A DNA stretch of 26,263 bases, taken from assembly GCA_938074135.1 (NCBI GenBank), contig CALJFL010000006.1, positions 1-26,263 on the forward strand, in the 5' to 3' direction. Position numbers and translations under genes: made by a program. Within the stretch, counting starts at the first letter, position 1; each line of letters starts with the position of its first letter. Positions 1-9,282 of the stretch are shown in pieces. Below the pieces are notes generated by a model. That model made no database searches. It saw nothing but the letters and a program-made list of their open reading frames with translations, and had not been told where the DNA came from. Source of the DNA: an uncultured Halieaceae bacterium. GTDB taxonomy: Bacteria > Pseudomonadota > Gammaproteobacteria > Pseudomonadales > Halieaceae.

Positions 1-1467
1 GTGGGCACCCACTTCTGGGGCAGCTTCGCCAGAAGCGAGAGCATGGTTGCCTACCGCAACTCGGTCACCGCCTCACAGCTATCGATGGAAGTGGAACAGC
101 TGCTGGAAAATCAGCGTCAGCAGACACTGGTATTGGCCACGCTGCGCGATACCACTGAGGACCAGCTGGACGCAGAGGAATTGGAGCGTGCCGAGGCAGA
201 AGTCGCGGCGATACGCAGCGCCATCAGCAGGCTGGGCAGACTCAGTAACAATGCCACCGAAGGGCATTTCGAGAAGCTGGCGGACAGCAGCAACGCATTG
301 CTGGACGGCTGGCTGGAGTTTTACCGCAACTACAACGACCGCAGCTATAGCAGCGATGTCGATGACCCCCTGCCCTACCTGGAAGCTAGCGAACGGCTCG
401 CCGAACTGGAACAACGGCAGGCTTTTATCGCTGTGCAGCGTGCCAGCATCATCGATCGTACCATCGCCCTGACCGACCGAATCACCGTGATAGGTTTCAT
501 CGCCTCCATTTTCCTTACTGCGACCCTGGGCTTTTTCCTGGTGCGCTACACCAACAGGTCGCTAAAACGGTTGAAAACCGGTACCCAGCGCATAGGCAGC
601 GGTGACCTGAACTTTCGTATCGATAATATTGACGACAAGGGCGAACTAGGTGACCTTGCCAACGCGTTCAATGACATGTCGGACAAGCTGCGCAACGCCA
701 TCTACGACGTGAGTCGGGCCCGGGATGTGGCCGATGAGGCCAATGCCGCCAAAAGTATTTTCCTGGCCAATGTCAGCCACGAGCTGCGCACACCACTCAA
801 TGCCATCATCGGCTATAGCGAGATGCTGCACGATGAGCTCGACGACAGTCGCGACATAGACCGCGGACAATTCCAGAGCGATCTCGACAAGGTAACCCTC
901 TCGGGGCGACAACTGCTGACCCTGATCAACGATATCCTCGACCTGTCCAAGATTGAAACCGGGAAGATGTCGCTGCACTGCGAGACCTTCAAGCCCGGCG
1001 AGTTGATTACCCAGGTCTGTGATTCCCTGGCGCCACTATTGCGCGACCGCAATAACACCCTGCAACTGCCAGACCTCAGCGATATGCCCACCCTTTACAA
1101 TGATCAGGCCAAGTTTCGGCAGATCTTCACCAACCTGATGAGTAACGCCTGCAAATTTACCCAAAATGGCTACATCAGCCTGTCGGGCGAGGCTGTCCCG
1201 GGACGTGAGGGTTGGTATCAATTTTCCGTACGCGACACCGGCATTGGCATGAACGAGGAGGAGCAGCGGAAGGTGTTCGAGGCATTTGTCCAAGCAGACT
1301 CCTCAACCAGCGCTAACTATGGCGGCACCGGATTGGGACTGGCCATCTGTCGTGAATATTGCGATCTGATGGGAGGCAGCATCAGTGTGGCCAGTGCGCC
1401 AGGCGAGGGATCAACCTTTACTATCGTGCTCCCTTCTGACCCAGAGTTAGCTCACGCAGACGCTTGA
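1..1467 (+). CDS. Sensor histidine kinase, 5'-truncated by the window edge
   Basis: Inner-membrane two-component sensor kinase that autophosphorylates on histidine and passes the phosphate to an unseen response regulator. The first 150 visible residues are hydrophilic, helical and Glu/Arg-rich, like a periplasmic sensor domain. A membrane segment follows at about 160-182, then a HAMP linker (about 184-236). The HisKA H-box has His260 in the context SHELRTPLNAIIGYSEML. The HATPase_c domain shows the N-box near Asn378-Asn382, G1 DTGIGM at 412-417 and G2 GGTGLGL at 441-447. The protein ends after the ATPase domain with no receiver, so it is not a hybrid kinase. HAMP kinases normally have an N-terminal membrane helix before the sensor domain and none is present, so the GTG at base 1 is probably internal. 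The stimulus is unknown. Its last 47 bases overlap the convergent lipoprotein gene. Confidence 0.93.
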   Translation: MGTHFWGSFARSESMVAYRNSVTASQLSMEVEQLLENQRQQTLVLATLRDTTEDQLDAEELERAEAEVAAIRSAISRLGRLSNNATEGHFEKLADSSNALLDGWLEFYRNYNDRSYSSDVDDPLPYLEASERLAELEQRQAFIAVQRASIIDRTIALTDRITVIGFIASIFLTATLGFFLVRYTNRSLKRLKTGTQRIGSGDLNFRIDNIDDKGELGDLANAFNDMSDKLRNAIYDVSRARDVADEANAAKSIFLANVSHELRTPLNAIIGYSEMLHDELDDSRDIDRGQFQSDLDKVTLSGRQLLTLINDILDLSKIETGKMSLHCETFKPGELITQVCDSLAPLLRDRNNTLQLPDLSDMPTLYNDQAKFRQIFTNLMSNACKFTQNGYISLSGEAVPGREGWYQFSVRDTGIGMNEEEQRKVFEAFVQADSSTSANYGGTGLGLAICREYCDLMGGSISVASAPGEGSTFTIVLPSDPELAHADA

Positions 1468-1981
1468 TGGCCTCCTCGCGCTTTTCGAGGTCTTCCTTAA
1501 GCGTGGCGTTGTTGTTCTCCAGGTCCGCGATGTGTCGATCCATCACCACAAAAGACTCCAGTGACTGGGCCATAATCAGCGTCTTGTCGTGCACCTGCAT
1601 ATCGTCAGCGTATTCTTGTTTGAGCTTGCGGTAGCTCTTACGCGCCGCCTCGGCATCGTAGAAGGGGCTGGAGCTCAACATGCTGATGTAGGCGATAGCA
1701 ATACTCGACTCCCACTCTGCGGTGGCCGATTTTTCCAGCCGCTGATAACGCTGGAAGTGCTGCACCGCTTCAATATGGTCGCCCTGGGCCAGGGCACTGA
1801 ACCCTTTCTCCAAAAACGTATAGTCTTCGGTGACTTCTTCCACGCAGGTACACGTCTTCTCATCCGGCAAGTTGAGCGTTAGCTCGGGAACAGGCGTGGG
1901 CTCATCAGGCTCGGAGCCTACAGGAAAAGTTTCACAGGCCGCCAGATATACACTGGCGACAAGGATAAAAACGAAACGCAT
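1421..1981 (-). CDS. Small lipoprotein with TPR-like region and C-terminal coiled coil
   Basis: Hypothetical lipoprotein of 186 residues. The ATG at 1981 is chosen because it places a short basic-hydrophobic signal peptide (MRFVFILVASVYLAAC) at the N-terminus with lipobox LAAC and lipidated Cys16. The frame stays open upstream to 2107, but that would bury the signal peptide and run into lysS. The mature part has a Pro/Glu-rich linker and a CTC cysteine pair near 43-45. Next comes a helical stretch at about 55-130 that reads like tetratricopeptide helices (GFSALAQGDHIEAVQHFQRY). A charged coiled coil follows at about 148-180. No convincing Shine-Dalgarno precedes the ATG. It lies 88 bases downstream of lysS and may be read through from it. 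A lipoprotein beside a sensor kinase recalls QseG with QseE/GlrK, but here the two genes converge and I see no diagnostic similarity. Function unknown. Confidence 0.75.
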   Translation of the reverse strand: MRFVFILVASVYLAACETFPVGSEPDEPTPVPELTLNLPDEKTCTCVEEVTEDYTFLEKGFSALAQGDHIEAVQHFQRYQRLEKSATAEWESSIAIAYISMLSSSPFYDAEAARKSYRKLKQEYADDMQVHDKTLIMAQSLESFVVMDRHIADLENNNATLKEDLEKREEAIKRLRELTLGQKGAR

Positions 1982-2069
1982 TGGCTTGATCGACAAACCG
2001 GGACTCCGGGGAGCGGCAGTAAAGCCTGAGTGTAGCACCGAAGGTCGACAGTCGAGAAGTAGTGCAGCT

Positions 2070-3566
2070 TTACTCCGGCCGCATATGCGGAAACAAAAGT
2101 ACATCACGTATCGACGGCGAATCGGTCAATAGCATCACCAGTCTATCGATGCCGATCCCTTCCCCCGCGGTGGGTGGCATTCCGTACTCCAGCGCCCGCA
2201 CATAGTCGTGATCAAAGTGCATCGCCTCTTCATCGCCGGCGTCTTTCTCCGCCACCTGGGCATGAAAGCGCTCCGCCTGGTCTTCCGCATCATTGAGCTC
2301 GGAAAAGCCATTGGCCAGCTCGCGACCGCCGACGAAAAATTCAAAGCGGTCGGTGACAAAAGGATCGTCGTCGTTGCGCCTCGCCAATGGCGAGACTTCT
2401 GTCGGGTAATCTGTGATAAAAGTGGGCTGATCCAGCAAATGCTCCACGGTCTTCTCGAAGATCTCGATCTGCACCTTGCCCAGCCCCCAGCTGCTTTTCA
2501 CTTCGATACCCAGGCCACGGGCGATCTCGCGGGCGCCAGTCTCGTCACCCAGTTGCGAGGCGCTGATGTCGCTGTTGTAGTGCAGAATCGAATCGAATAC
2601 CGATATCCGGTGGAAGGGCTGCGAAAAATCATAGGTGCTGCCCTGATAGGTCACCGACGTGCTACCCAGCACGGTCTGGGTCAGGCCTCGCAGCATATCT
2701 TCGGTCAGGTCCATGACATCGTGATAATCGGCGTAGGCCCAGTAGAACTCCAGCATGGTGAATTCGGGATTGTGCCGGGTCGACAGACCCTCGTTACGGA
2801 AACTGCGATTGATTTCGAAGACCCGTTCGAAGCCGCCCACTGTCAGACGCTTGAGATAAAGCTCCGGCGCGATCCGCAGGTACATATCCAGGTCCAGTGC
2901 ATTGTGATGGGTAACGAAGGGCTTGGCCGCAGCTCCACCCGGAATCACCTGCATCATCGGGGTTTCAACTTCCATAAAGTCGTGCGCCTGCATGAACTCG
3001 CGAATAAACGTAATAATCCTGGAGCGCGTTCGGAATACCTCCCGCGACTGCGGATTGACGATCAGGTCAACATAGCGCTGGCGATAACGCTGTTCCTGAT
3101 CGGCCAGGCCGTGATACTTGTCTGGCAGGGGTCGCAGCGCCTTGGTCAGCAGGCGGGCCTCCTCCATATTGATATAGAGATCGCCCTTACCCGACTTATG
3201 AATAGGACCCCTCGCGCAGACGATATCACCCAAATCCCAGGACTTGATATCGGCCAGCGTATCCTCACCGAGACCCTTGCGATTGACGTATAACTGGATC
3301 TGGTCGGTGTCATCCTGGATTAACAAAAAGGCGCCACGGTTACGTATCAAACGGCCAGCCACGGCATATTCTGTATTGGCTTCCTCCAGTGAAGCCTTGT
3401 CGGCCTCGCCGTAACGCTGCTGCAGTTCGCCGGCATGAGCGGTACGGCGAAAGTCATTGGGAAAGGCGTTGCCCGCTGCACGAATATCGGCCAGCTTGGC
3501 ACGGCGCTCCGCGATCAACTTGTTTTCGTCGTGCTGCCCTTCCGGAGCCGAATCGGTGTCACTCAT
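2070..3566 (-). CDS. lysS: Lysyl-tRNA synthetase, class II
   Basis: Cytoplasmic enzyme that charges tRNA-Lys with lysine using ATP. It has 498 residues, close to the roughly 505 of E. coli LysS. The N-terminal OB-fold anticodon-binding domain spans about 65-150. The class II core follows: motif 1 around [18 protein letters not shown] (200-217), motif 2 with [10 protein letters not shown] (251-260) and FTMLEFY (269-275), and motif 3 GEGIGIDRL at 468-476. The ATG lies 13 bases after the prfB stop, in the conserved prfB-lysS arrangement, and the two are almost certainly cotranscribed. Identification rests on the full set of class II LysRS motifs and on synteny. Nothing is missing. Confidence 0.98.
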   Translation of the reverse strand: MSDTDSAPEGQHDENKLIAERRAKLADIRAAGNAFPNDFRRTAHAGELQQRYGEADKASLEEANTEYAVAGRLIRNRGAFLLIQDDTDQIQLYVNRKGLGEDTLADIKSWDLGDIVCARGPIHKSGKGDLYINMEEARLLTKALRPLPDKYHGLADQEQRYRQRYVDLIVNPQSREVFRTRSRIITFIREFMQAHDFMEVETPMMQVIPGGAAAKPFVTHHNALDLDMYLRIAPELYLKRLTVGGFERVFEINRSFRNEGLSTRHNPEFTMLEFYWAYADYHDVMDLTEDMLRGLTQTVLGSTSVTYQGSTYDFSQPFHRISVFDSILHYNSDISASQLGDETGAREIARGLGIEVKSSWGLGKVQIEIFEKTVEHLLDQPTFITDYPTEVSPLARRNDDDPFVTDRFEFFVGGRELANGFSELNDAEDQAERFHAQVAEKDAGDEEAMHFDHDYVRALEYGMPPTAGEGIGIDRLVMLLTDSPSIRDVLLFPHMRPE

Positions 3567-3579
3567 ATCCTGGTACCTG

Positions 3580-4678
3580 TTATAGCCCGCTCTTCAGCGA
3601 GGCCTCAATAAACTGGTCGATCCCGCCGTCAAGCACGGCCTGGGTGTTGCTGGTTTCCACGCCGGTACGCAAATCCTTGATCCGCGAGGCGTCCAGCACA
3701 TAGGAGCGAATCTGGCTGCCCCAACCGATATCCGCCTTGCCGTCTTCCATCGCCTGCTTTTCTTCATTGCGCTTGAGAATTTCCATCTCATAGAGCTTGC
3801 CGCGCAGTAACTTCATGGCGTTGTCGCGGTTCTGGTGTTGTGAGCGCTCGGTCTGGCATTGCACCACGATACCCGAGGGGTTGTGGGTGAGACGCACCGC
3901 CGAGTCGGTCTTGTTAACATGCTGACCACCGGCGCCGCTGGCACGGTAGGTATCTACCCGCAGGTCGGCCGGGTTAATCTCGATTTCTATATTGTCGTCG
4001 ATCTCCGGGGCGACAAACACCGAAGCAAACGAGGTATGGCGGCGGTTACCCGAGTCAAAAGGTGATTTGCGCACCAGCCTGTGAACACCGGTCTCGGTGC
4101 GCAGCCAACCAAAGGCATACTCGCCCTCAAATTTGATAGTCGCACTCTTGATGCCGGCAACATCGCCACCGGACACCTCGATCAATTCGGTCTTGAAATC
4201 ATGGGCCTCGCCCCAACGCAGGTACATGCGCAGCATCATCTCGGCCCAGTCCTGGGCTTCTGTGCCCCCAGAGCCTGCCTGGATATCGAGAAAAGCATTA
4301 TTGGCATCCATTTCGCCGTCAAACATACGGCGAAATTCAAGCTGTTCCAGCTGGCGCACCAGGGCATCAACTTCGGACTGGATCTCGGCAACCGTGGCCT
4401 CGTCGTCCTCGGCCGCTGCCATCTCCAGCAAATCGCCGGCATCAGCAGCGCCGGTGGTCAGCGCTTCGATGGTGTGGACAATCGCTTCCAAAGAGGCGCG
4501 CTCTCTTCCAAGGCCCTGGGCCCGCTCCGGGTCATCCCAGACGCTGGGCTCGGCCAGCTCCAGCTCTACCTCGGCCAGGCGTTCCTTGCGATTGGCAAAG
4601 TCAAAGATACCCCCTAAGCACGTCGGTGCGCGCAGTAATGTCCTTGAGCGTTTGTACCAGCGGGTTGATCTCTAGCAT
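3580..4678 (-). CDS. prfB: Peptide chain release factor 2, expressed by programmed +1 frameshift
   Basis: RF2 reads UGA and UAA stop codons and triggers peptide release. The zero frame starts at ATG 4678 ([20 protein letters not shown]...) and meets an in-frame TGA at 4603-4601 after 25 codons. Skipping one base (4603) continues as [13 protein letters not shown] for 340 more codons to TAA at 3580, giving 365 residues, exactly the E. coli length. The tripeptide anticodon SPF falls at 205-207 and GGQ at 250-252, the E. coli numbering. Residue 246 is Ala, as in most bacteria, rather than the Thr of E. coli K-12. Genes downstream and upstream are lysS (13 bases) and recJ (93 bases). A caller that ignores the shift would report a 303-residue protein starting at 4491 and lose the N-terminal domain. 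Confidence 0.97.
4600..4615 (-). promoter_or_regulatory. prfB programmed +1 frameshift site
   Basis: Read on the minus strand the site is AGGGGGTATCTTTGAC: an internal Shine-Dalgarno-like AGGGGG, three bases, the slippery CTT, then TGA followed by C. This is essentially the E. coli prfB element. Low RF2 lets the ribosome pause at UGA and slip from CUU to UUU, restoring RF2 synthesis; that mechanism is established knowledge and the match here is seen directly. Confidence 0.97.
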
Positions 4679-4707
4679 GGTCTTGCCAATCCTTTGAAAA
4701 GCCGCGC

Positions 4708-4736
4708 ATTTTAACGCAGGCGGGGGCTACAGGGAA
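4708..4736 (-). promoter_or_regulatory. Candidate prfB promoter
   Basis: In the 93-base recJ-prfB gap the minus strand has TAAAAT (4713-4708, 5 of 6 matches to the -10 consensus) followed by a GC-rich stretch. A poor -35-like TTCCCT (4736-4731) lies 17 bases upstream. It would start transcription about 40 bases before the prfB ATG. Weak -35; a guess from consensus only. Confidence 0.3.
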
Positions 4737-4771
4737 TGCGGAGCAAGTGGCAATAGTTGCCTCCCACGGGA

Positions 4772-6520
4772 CTACTGCTCAGGGATGGTGAGGTGCTCGA
4801 TAACAAGTTGCAGGGAGCGCCGGCCTCGAAATTCGTTAACGTCCAGCCGATAGGCCGCCGCCACCCGATCCTGGGCCGGGTTCGGCCACACCTCGAGATC
4901 AACATTGAAGGCGATGGCGTCAACCAGCTCAGCGGTGCCCGGCACTGCCAAAACAAGTTTCAGGTGTTTTTCGCCGACCAGCCGTTGTTGCACGATATTG
5001 AAGCAACCATCAAACAGGGGCTCCGGGAAATGTTGGCCCCAGGGCCCGGCAAAGCGCAGGGCACTGGCCAACTCCAGATTAAAATCGTCTGGCAGCAACT
5101 CCCCATCCGAGTCGATCACCGCCTGCAGGTTAACATCTTCGGTATGTCGGGCGACTTCGGCGACAAAGGCCGCTGCAAAATCGTCATAGGCATCGCGTTC
5201 CAGGCTCAAACCAGCGGCCATGGCGTGGCCTCCGAATTTACTGACCAGACCTGGATGGCGAGTAGCCACCGCGTCCAGAATGTCACGAATATGAATGCCG
5301 GGAATGGATCGCGCCGAGCCCTTTATCTCGCCGTCCTCGGCGTCGGCAAAGGCAATTGTGGGGCGGTGCAAGCGATCCTTGATACGTGACGCCAGTATAC
5401 CCACCACGCCCTGGTGCCAACCCGGATCATAAAGGGTAATACCGACCGGCGGCTCCTCACCTTCGGCCAGCTCCAAATCTGCCAGCAGCGCCAGCGCCTC
5501 ATCCTGCATGCCCTGCTCGATCACTCGCCTGTCCTGGTTAAACTGATGCAGCTGATTGGCCAGCGGGCGAGCGCTGTGACTGTCAGGGCTCAAAAGACAC
5601 TCGATACCAATAGACATATCATCCAGCCTGCCAGCCGCATTAAGTCGTGGCCCGACGGCAAAGCCCAGATCGGAAGCGACCAGGGTTTCGGGATTGCGGC
5701 CAGCGATTTCCAGCAGGGCCTGTATGCCAGGTCGCGCCTGGCCAGCCCTGATCCGCTGCAGCCCTCCCGCCACCAGAATCCGGTTGTTGCGATCCAGTGA
5801 CACCACATCGGCGACCGTACCCAGCGCCACCAGGTCGAGATATTGGGCGAGATTGGGTTCCTTGACGACGTTTGTGCTGAACCAGTCCCGCCTGCGCAAC
5901 TCGGCGCGCAGGGCCAGCATGATGTAGAAAATCACCCCCACCCCGGCCAGATTCTTACTGGCAAAGGTGCAGCCAGGCTGATTCGGATTGACAATAACTT
6001 CAGCTGCCGGCAGCGTTCGCCCGGCCAGGTGATGATCGGTGACCAAGGTCCTGATGCCGGCGGCAGTGGCGGCGGCAACACCCTCAATGCTGGAGATACC
6101 ATTGTCGACGGTGATAATAAGATCGGGCTTGTCCTGCGCAGCCAGCGCGACGATTTCCGGTGTCAGTCCGTAGCCGTACTCAAAGCGGTTGGGTACCAGG
6201 TAACCGACATCGTTTGCCCCCATGGTGCGCAGCGCGCTGACTACCAGTGCGGTGCTGGTGGCCCCATCGGCGTCGAAATCGCCAACTACTGTGATCTTTT
6301 GTTGCGCTGCCAGCGCGTCGGCCAGCAATTTTGCCGCCGCCTCGGCGTGCAGCAGTGAATCCGGAGGCAGGAGTTGACCCAGACCGAGATCGAGTTCATC
6401 GACAGAGGTAATACCACGACCGCGATAGATTCGGCCCAGCAAGGGGTGTAGATCGGACTCAGCCAGGCCGGTCAGCTCACTTCCCGGGTCGATATCTCGC
6501 CTGCGGACGATCTTATCCAC
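4772..6520 (-). CDS. recJ: Single-stranded-DNA 5'-3' exonuclease RecJ
   Basis: DHH-family nuclease degrading single-stranded DNA 5' to 3' in RecF-pathway recombination, mismatch repair and base-excision repair. At 582 residues it matches E. coli RecJ (577). Metal-binding motifs are visible in order: DFDADG (81-86), VDN (138-140), DHH (162-164), VNPN (177-180), and the DHHA1 signature GGHAMAAGLS at about 400-410. The C-terminal OB-like region is present. The start is GTG at 6520, supported by the alignment of the N-terminus with family members and the 8-base spacing from the thrC stop. The gene order thrC-recJ-prfB-lysS suggests one transcript, although prfB may also have its own promoter. Confidence 0.97.
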   Translation of the reverse strand: MDKIVRRRDIDPGSELTGLAESDLHPLLGRIYRGRGITSVDELDLGLGQLLPPDSLLHAEAAAKLLADALAAQQKITVVGDFDADGATSTALVVSALRTMGANDVGYLVPNRFEYGYGLTPEIVALAAQDKPDLIITVDNGISSIEGVAAATAAGIRTLVTDHHLAGRTLPAAEVIVNPNQPGCTFASKNLAGVGVIFYIMLALRAELRRRDWFSTNVVKEPNLAQYLDLVALGTVADVVSLDRNNRILVAGGLQRIRAGQARPGIQALLEIAGRNPETLVASDLGFAVGPRLNAAGRLDDMSIGIECLLSPDSHSARPLANQLHQFNQDRRVIEQGMQDEALALLADLELAEGEEPPVGITLYDPGWHQGVVGILASRIKDRLHRPTIAFADAEDGEIKGSARSIPGIHIRDILDAVATRHPGLVSKFGGHAMAAGLSLERDAYDDFAAAFVAEVARHTEDVNLQAVIDSDGELLPDDFNLELASALRFAGPWGQHFPEPLFDGCFNIVQQRLVGEKHLKLVLAVPGTAELVDAIAFNVDLEVWPNPAQDRVAAAYRLDVNEFRGRRSLQLVIEHLTIPEQ

Positions 6521-6528
6521 GGCAGCGA

Positions 6529-7926
6529 TCAGGCGTTGATATGGTCAGCCATGAAATCCTGTACGGCCTTCAGATCGTTGGGCAGCACCTCGAATCGCTC
6601 AGGCCTTTCAAACAGATCGCGCAGGTGCAGGGGCAACATCGGCTCCTCGTCGAGTCCGGCGCTGCGGATGGCATCCGGAAACTTCGCCGGGTGCGCTGTG
6701 GCCAGAGTGACCATCGGAACCTGCGGGGGCGTTCCCGCATCCAGGGCTGCCTTTACGCCGATTGCCGTATGAGGATCAAGCAGGTATTCGCACTCGGCCC
6801 AGGTACTGGCAATCTGCTCACCGGTTTCCTGGTCCGATACGCGCTGACTGCTAAACAGTGCCCGGGCGTCGGCCATGGCCTTATCAGACAAACTGATATC
6901 GCCACTATCGAGCTGACGCATAAGATCAGCAATCACAGCCCCATCGCGGTCATACAGATCAAACAGCAGGCGCTCAAAGTTACTGGAAACCGTAATATCC
7001 ATACTCGGCGACAAACTGTGTTCCAACGGCTGACGGCCGTAGGTGCTGGTGGTCATCACCCGGTGCAGCACATCATTGCGATTGGTGGCGATAACCAGAC
7101 GCTCTATCGGCAAACCCATCTGGCGCGCCAGATACCCGGCAAAGATATCGCCAAAGTTGCCCGTGGGAACCGAGAAGGCAACAGACCGTGCCGGCGCACC
7201 AAGGGCCACCGCGGCATAAAAATAATAGACGATCTGGGCCATGATACGGGCCCAGTTGATCGAGTTAACAGCCACCAGGCTGCGATCGGGCGGCAGGAAG
7301 CTGCGATCGCCAAAGCTGGCCTTGACCATGGCCTGGCAATCGTCAAAGTTGCCCTCCACCGCCAGATTGTGGATACCCTTGCCGTCGACAGTTGTCATTT
7401 GCCGGCGCTGCACGTCCGACACCCGCTGATGCGGATGCAGGATAAAAATGTCGATATTGCGGCAGCGCTTACAACCTTCAATCGCCGCCGACCCGGTGTC
7501 GCCGGAGGTGGCCCCCATGATCACTACCTTCTGCGCCTTGCGCTCCAACACGTAGTCGAGCAGCCGACCGAGCAGCTGCAGGGCAAAGTCCTTGAAGGCC
7601 AGAGTGGGGCCATGAAACAACTCCATAACCCACTGGTTGCTGCCAATCTGTACCATCGGTGCCACGGCGTTGTGGCGAAACTGGGCATAGGTATCCTCGA
7701 GGATCGCCTGCAGATCGTCGTCCGGAATACAGCCGGCAACAAACGGACTGATAATTCTCTGCGCCAGTTGGGCGTAATCCAGCCCCGCCATGTCAGCGAT
7801 ATCACTGGCACTGAATTGGGGCAGGGTTTCGGGAACGTACAGGCCACCGTCCGCCGCCAGGCCGGTGAGCAGTACCTGTTCGAAATCGAGAGCGGGTGCA
7901 TTACCCCGGGTGCTGATGTATTTCAC
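6529..7926 (-). CDS. thrC: Threonine synthase
   Basis: PLP enzyme converting O-phospho-L-homoserine to L-threonine and phosphate, the last step of threonine synthesis. It has 465 residues, the longer form found in Pseudomonas-type bacteria (E. coli has 428). The PLP lysine is K112 in HGPTLAFKDFALQLLG. The phosphate-binding loop SGDTGS lies at 141-146, and the substrate loop SVPTGNFGDIFAGY comes further on. The start is GTG at 7926 (MKYISTRGNAP, the typical N-terminus of the family), 13 bases after the hom stop. The stop at 6529 lies 8 bases before recJ. hom and thrC adjacent and in this order give two of the steps from aspartate semialdehyde to threonine; the kinase thrB is not in the window. 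Confidence 0.97.
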   Translation of the reverse strand: MKYISTRGNAPALDFEQVLLTGLAADGGLYVPETLPQFSASDIADMAGLDYAQLAQRIISPFVAGCIPDDDLQAILEDTYAQFRHNAVAPMVQIGSNQWVMELFHGPTLAFKDFALQLLGRLLDYVLERKAQKVVIMGATSGDTGSAAIEGCKRCRNIDIFILHPHQRVSDVQRRQMTTVDGKGIHNLAVEGNFDDCQAMVKASFGDRSFLPPDRSLVAVNSINWARIMAQIVYYFYAAVALGAPARSVAFSVPTGNFGDIFAGYLARQMGLPIERLVIATNRNDVLHRVMTTSTYGRQPLEHSLSPSMDITVSSNFERLLFDLYDRDGAVIADLMRQLDSGDISLSDKAMADARALFSSQRVSDQETGEQIASTWAECEYLLDPHTAIGVKAALDAGTPPQVPMVTLATAHPAKFPDAIRSAGLDEEPMLPLHLRDLFERPERFEVLPNDLKAVQDFMADHINA

Positions 7927-7939
7927 AATGTCTTACCTG

Positions 7940-9247
7940 CTATCCGTCCAGCGTCTCTACCCGAATACGGGTGATGCGGCCGTTAATTGTAGGCAGTGCC
8001 TCGATGGCACGCGCGGCTGTCTCCAGGTCGCCCTGGGCGGCCACGTTTGTTACCACGATAACCGGCACCCGGTCCTGGCCGGAAGCGGGCGCCTTCTGAA
8101 TCAAGGCCTCGATACTGATGCCCTGCTCCCCGAGCAGGCTGGCTATCTGTGACATCACACCTGGCTTGTCCTGTGCTTCCAACCGCAAGTACCAGGCCGT
8201 TACCACATCGCTCATCGGCACAATGGGTAGGCGCTTGATGCTATCGCCGGAGATACCCAGTGCCGGCACCCGGCACACCTGCCCTGCGCCGATATCACGG
8301 GCGAGGTCGACAATATCCGCAACCACCGCAGAGGCCGTTGGCTCGGCGCCAGCACCGGCGCCATAATACAGCGTAGGCCCTACCGCATCGCCCTCAACCA
8401 GGACTGCATTTTTTACCCCGTCGACATTGGCAAGCAGGCGTTGCTCAGGAATCAGGGTGGGGTGAACGCGCAGCTCCACGCCCTTCTCGCTTTGTTTTGC
8501 CACGCCCAGGTGCTTGATCCGATAACCCAGTTCCTCGGCATGCTCGACATCCTGCCGGGAAATACCGGAGATGCCCTCGGTATATACAGCATCGAACTCA
8601 AGTGGAATTCCAAAAGCCAAAGAAGCAAGGATGACCAGTTTGTGCGCAGCATCAATACCCTCTACATCAAAGGTCGGATCAGCCTCGGCATAACCCAGAG
8701 CCTGCGCCTCGGCCAGAACATCGGCGAAGTCGCGCCCCTTGTCGCGCATTTCAGTAAGAATAAAGTTGCCCGTGCCGTTAATGATGCCAGCCAGCCACTC
8801 GATACGATTGCCTGCCAGCCCTTCCCGCAGTGCCTTGATAATCGGAATACCGCCGGCGACCGCCGCTTCGTAGCGCACAACAACGCCATGCTCCCCGGCC
8901 AGGGCAAAAATTTCGTTGCCGAATTCGGCGATCAGCGCCTTGTTGGCGGTAACCACATGCTTGCCATTGCGAATAGCTTCCTCGATCAGTTCGCGAGCGA
9001 CGGTCGTGCCGCCGATCAATTCAACAACAATATCGACCTCAGGATCTTTGACCACGTCAAAAATATCGCGACTCACGCGGGTCTGGCCGAGTTCGCAGTC
9101 TGGGTTGTCCCGTCTGGCGCCCACGTGAACGACGGCAAGCTCAGTCTGGGCCCGGGCACCGATCAGATCGCCATTGCGCTGCAGGACGTTGAATGTTCCG
9201 CCACCGACTGTACCGAGGCCGCAAATTCCAATGTTAACTGGTTTCAT
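7940..9247 (-). CDS. hom: Homoserine dehydrogenase with C-terminal ACT domain
   Basis: Reduces L-aspartate 4-semialdehyde to L-homoserine with NAD(P)H, the branch point to threonine and methionine. It has 435 residues, the usual monofunctional length. The N-terminal Rossmann loop GLGTVG is at 10-15. The homoserine-binding catalytic domain includes EGIDAAHKLVILASLAFG near 205-225. A C-terminal ACT domain starts near 350 (LRLEAQDKPGVMSQIASLL), the usual site of threonine feedback inhibition. No aspartokinase domain is fused. ATG at 9247. It sits 35 bases after the aminotransferase stop and 13 bases before thrC, so the three are probably cotranscribed. Confidence 0.97.
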   Translation of the reverse strand: MKPVNIGICGLGTVGGGTFNVLQRNGDLIGARAQTELAVVHVGARRDNPDCELGQTRVSRDIFDVVKDPEVDIVVELIGGTTVARELIEEAIRNGKHVVTANKALIAEFGNEIFALAGEHGVVVRYEAAVAGGIPIIKALREGLAGNRIEWLAGIINGTGNFILTEMRDKGRDFADVLAEAQALGYAEADPTFDVEGIDAAHKLVILASLAFGIPLEFDAVYTEGISGISRQDVEHAEELGYRIKHLGVAKQSEKGVELRVHPTLIPEQRLLANVDGVKNAVLVEGDAVGPTLYYGAGAGAEPTASAVVADIVDLARDIGAGQVCRVPALGISGDSIKRLPIVPMSDVVTAWYLRLEAQDKPGVMSQIASLLGEQGISIEALIQKAPASGQDRVPVIVVTNVAAQGDLETAARAIEALPTINGRITRIRVETLDG

Positions 9248-9282
9248 CAGTAATCCGTTGTTGACTCTATCGATGGCGCCGC

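Noticed and set aside
1421..1981. Assigning the lipoprotein as QseG
   Set aside because: Only the proximity to a kinase and a coiled-coil lipoprotein layout agree; gene orientation differs and no diagnostic residues are seen.
1982..2107. Longer N-terminus for the lipoprotein gene (start at 2107)
   Set aside because: It would overlap lysS and put 42 residues ahead of a clear lipoprotein signal peptide.
3580..4678. prfB read as a pseudogene because of the in-frame TGA
   Set aside because: The stop sits in the canonical programmed frameshift context and the shifted product is full length with all motifs.
6541..7974. Long open frame (477 codons) opposite thrC, and similar ones opposite lysS, recJ and hom
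   Set aside because: Same reason: shadow frames of well-identified genes, without ribosome sites or known motifs.
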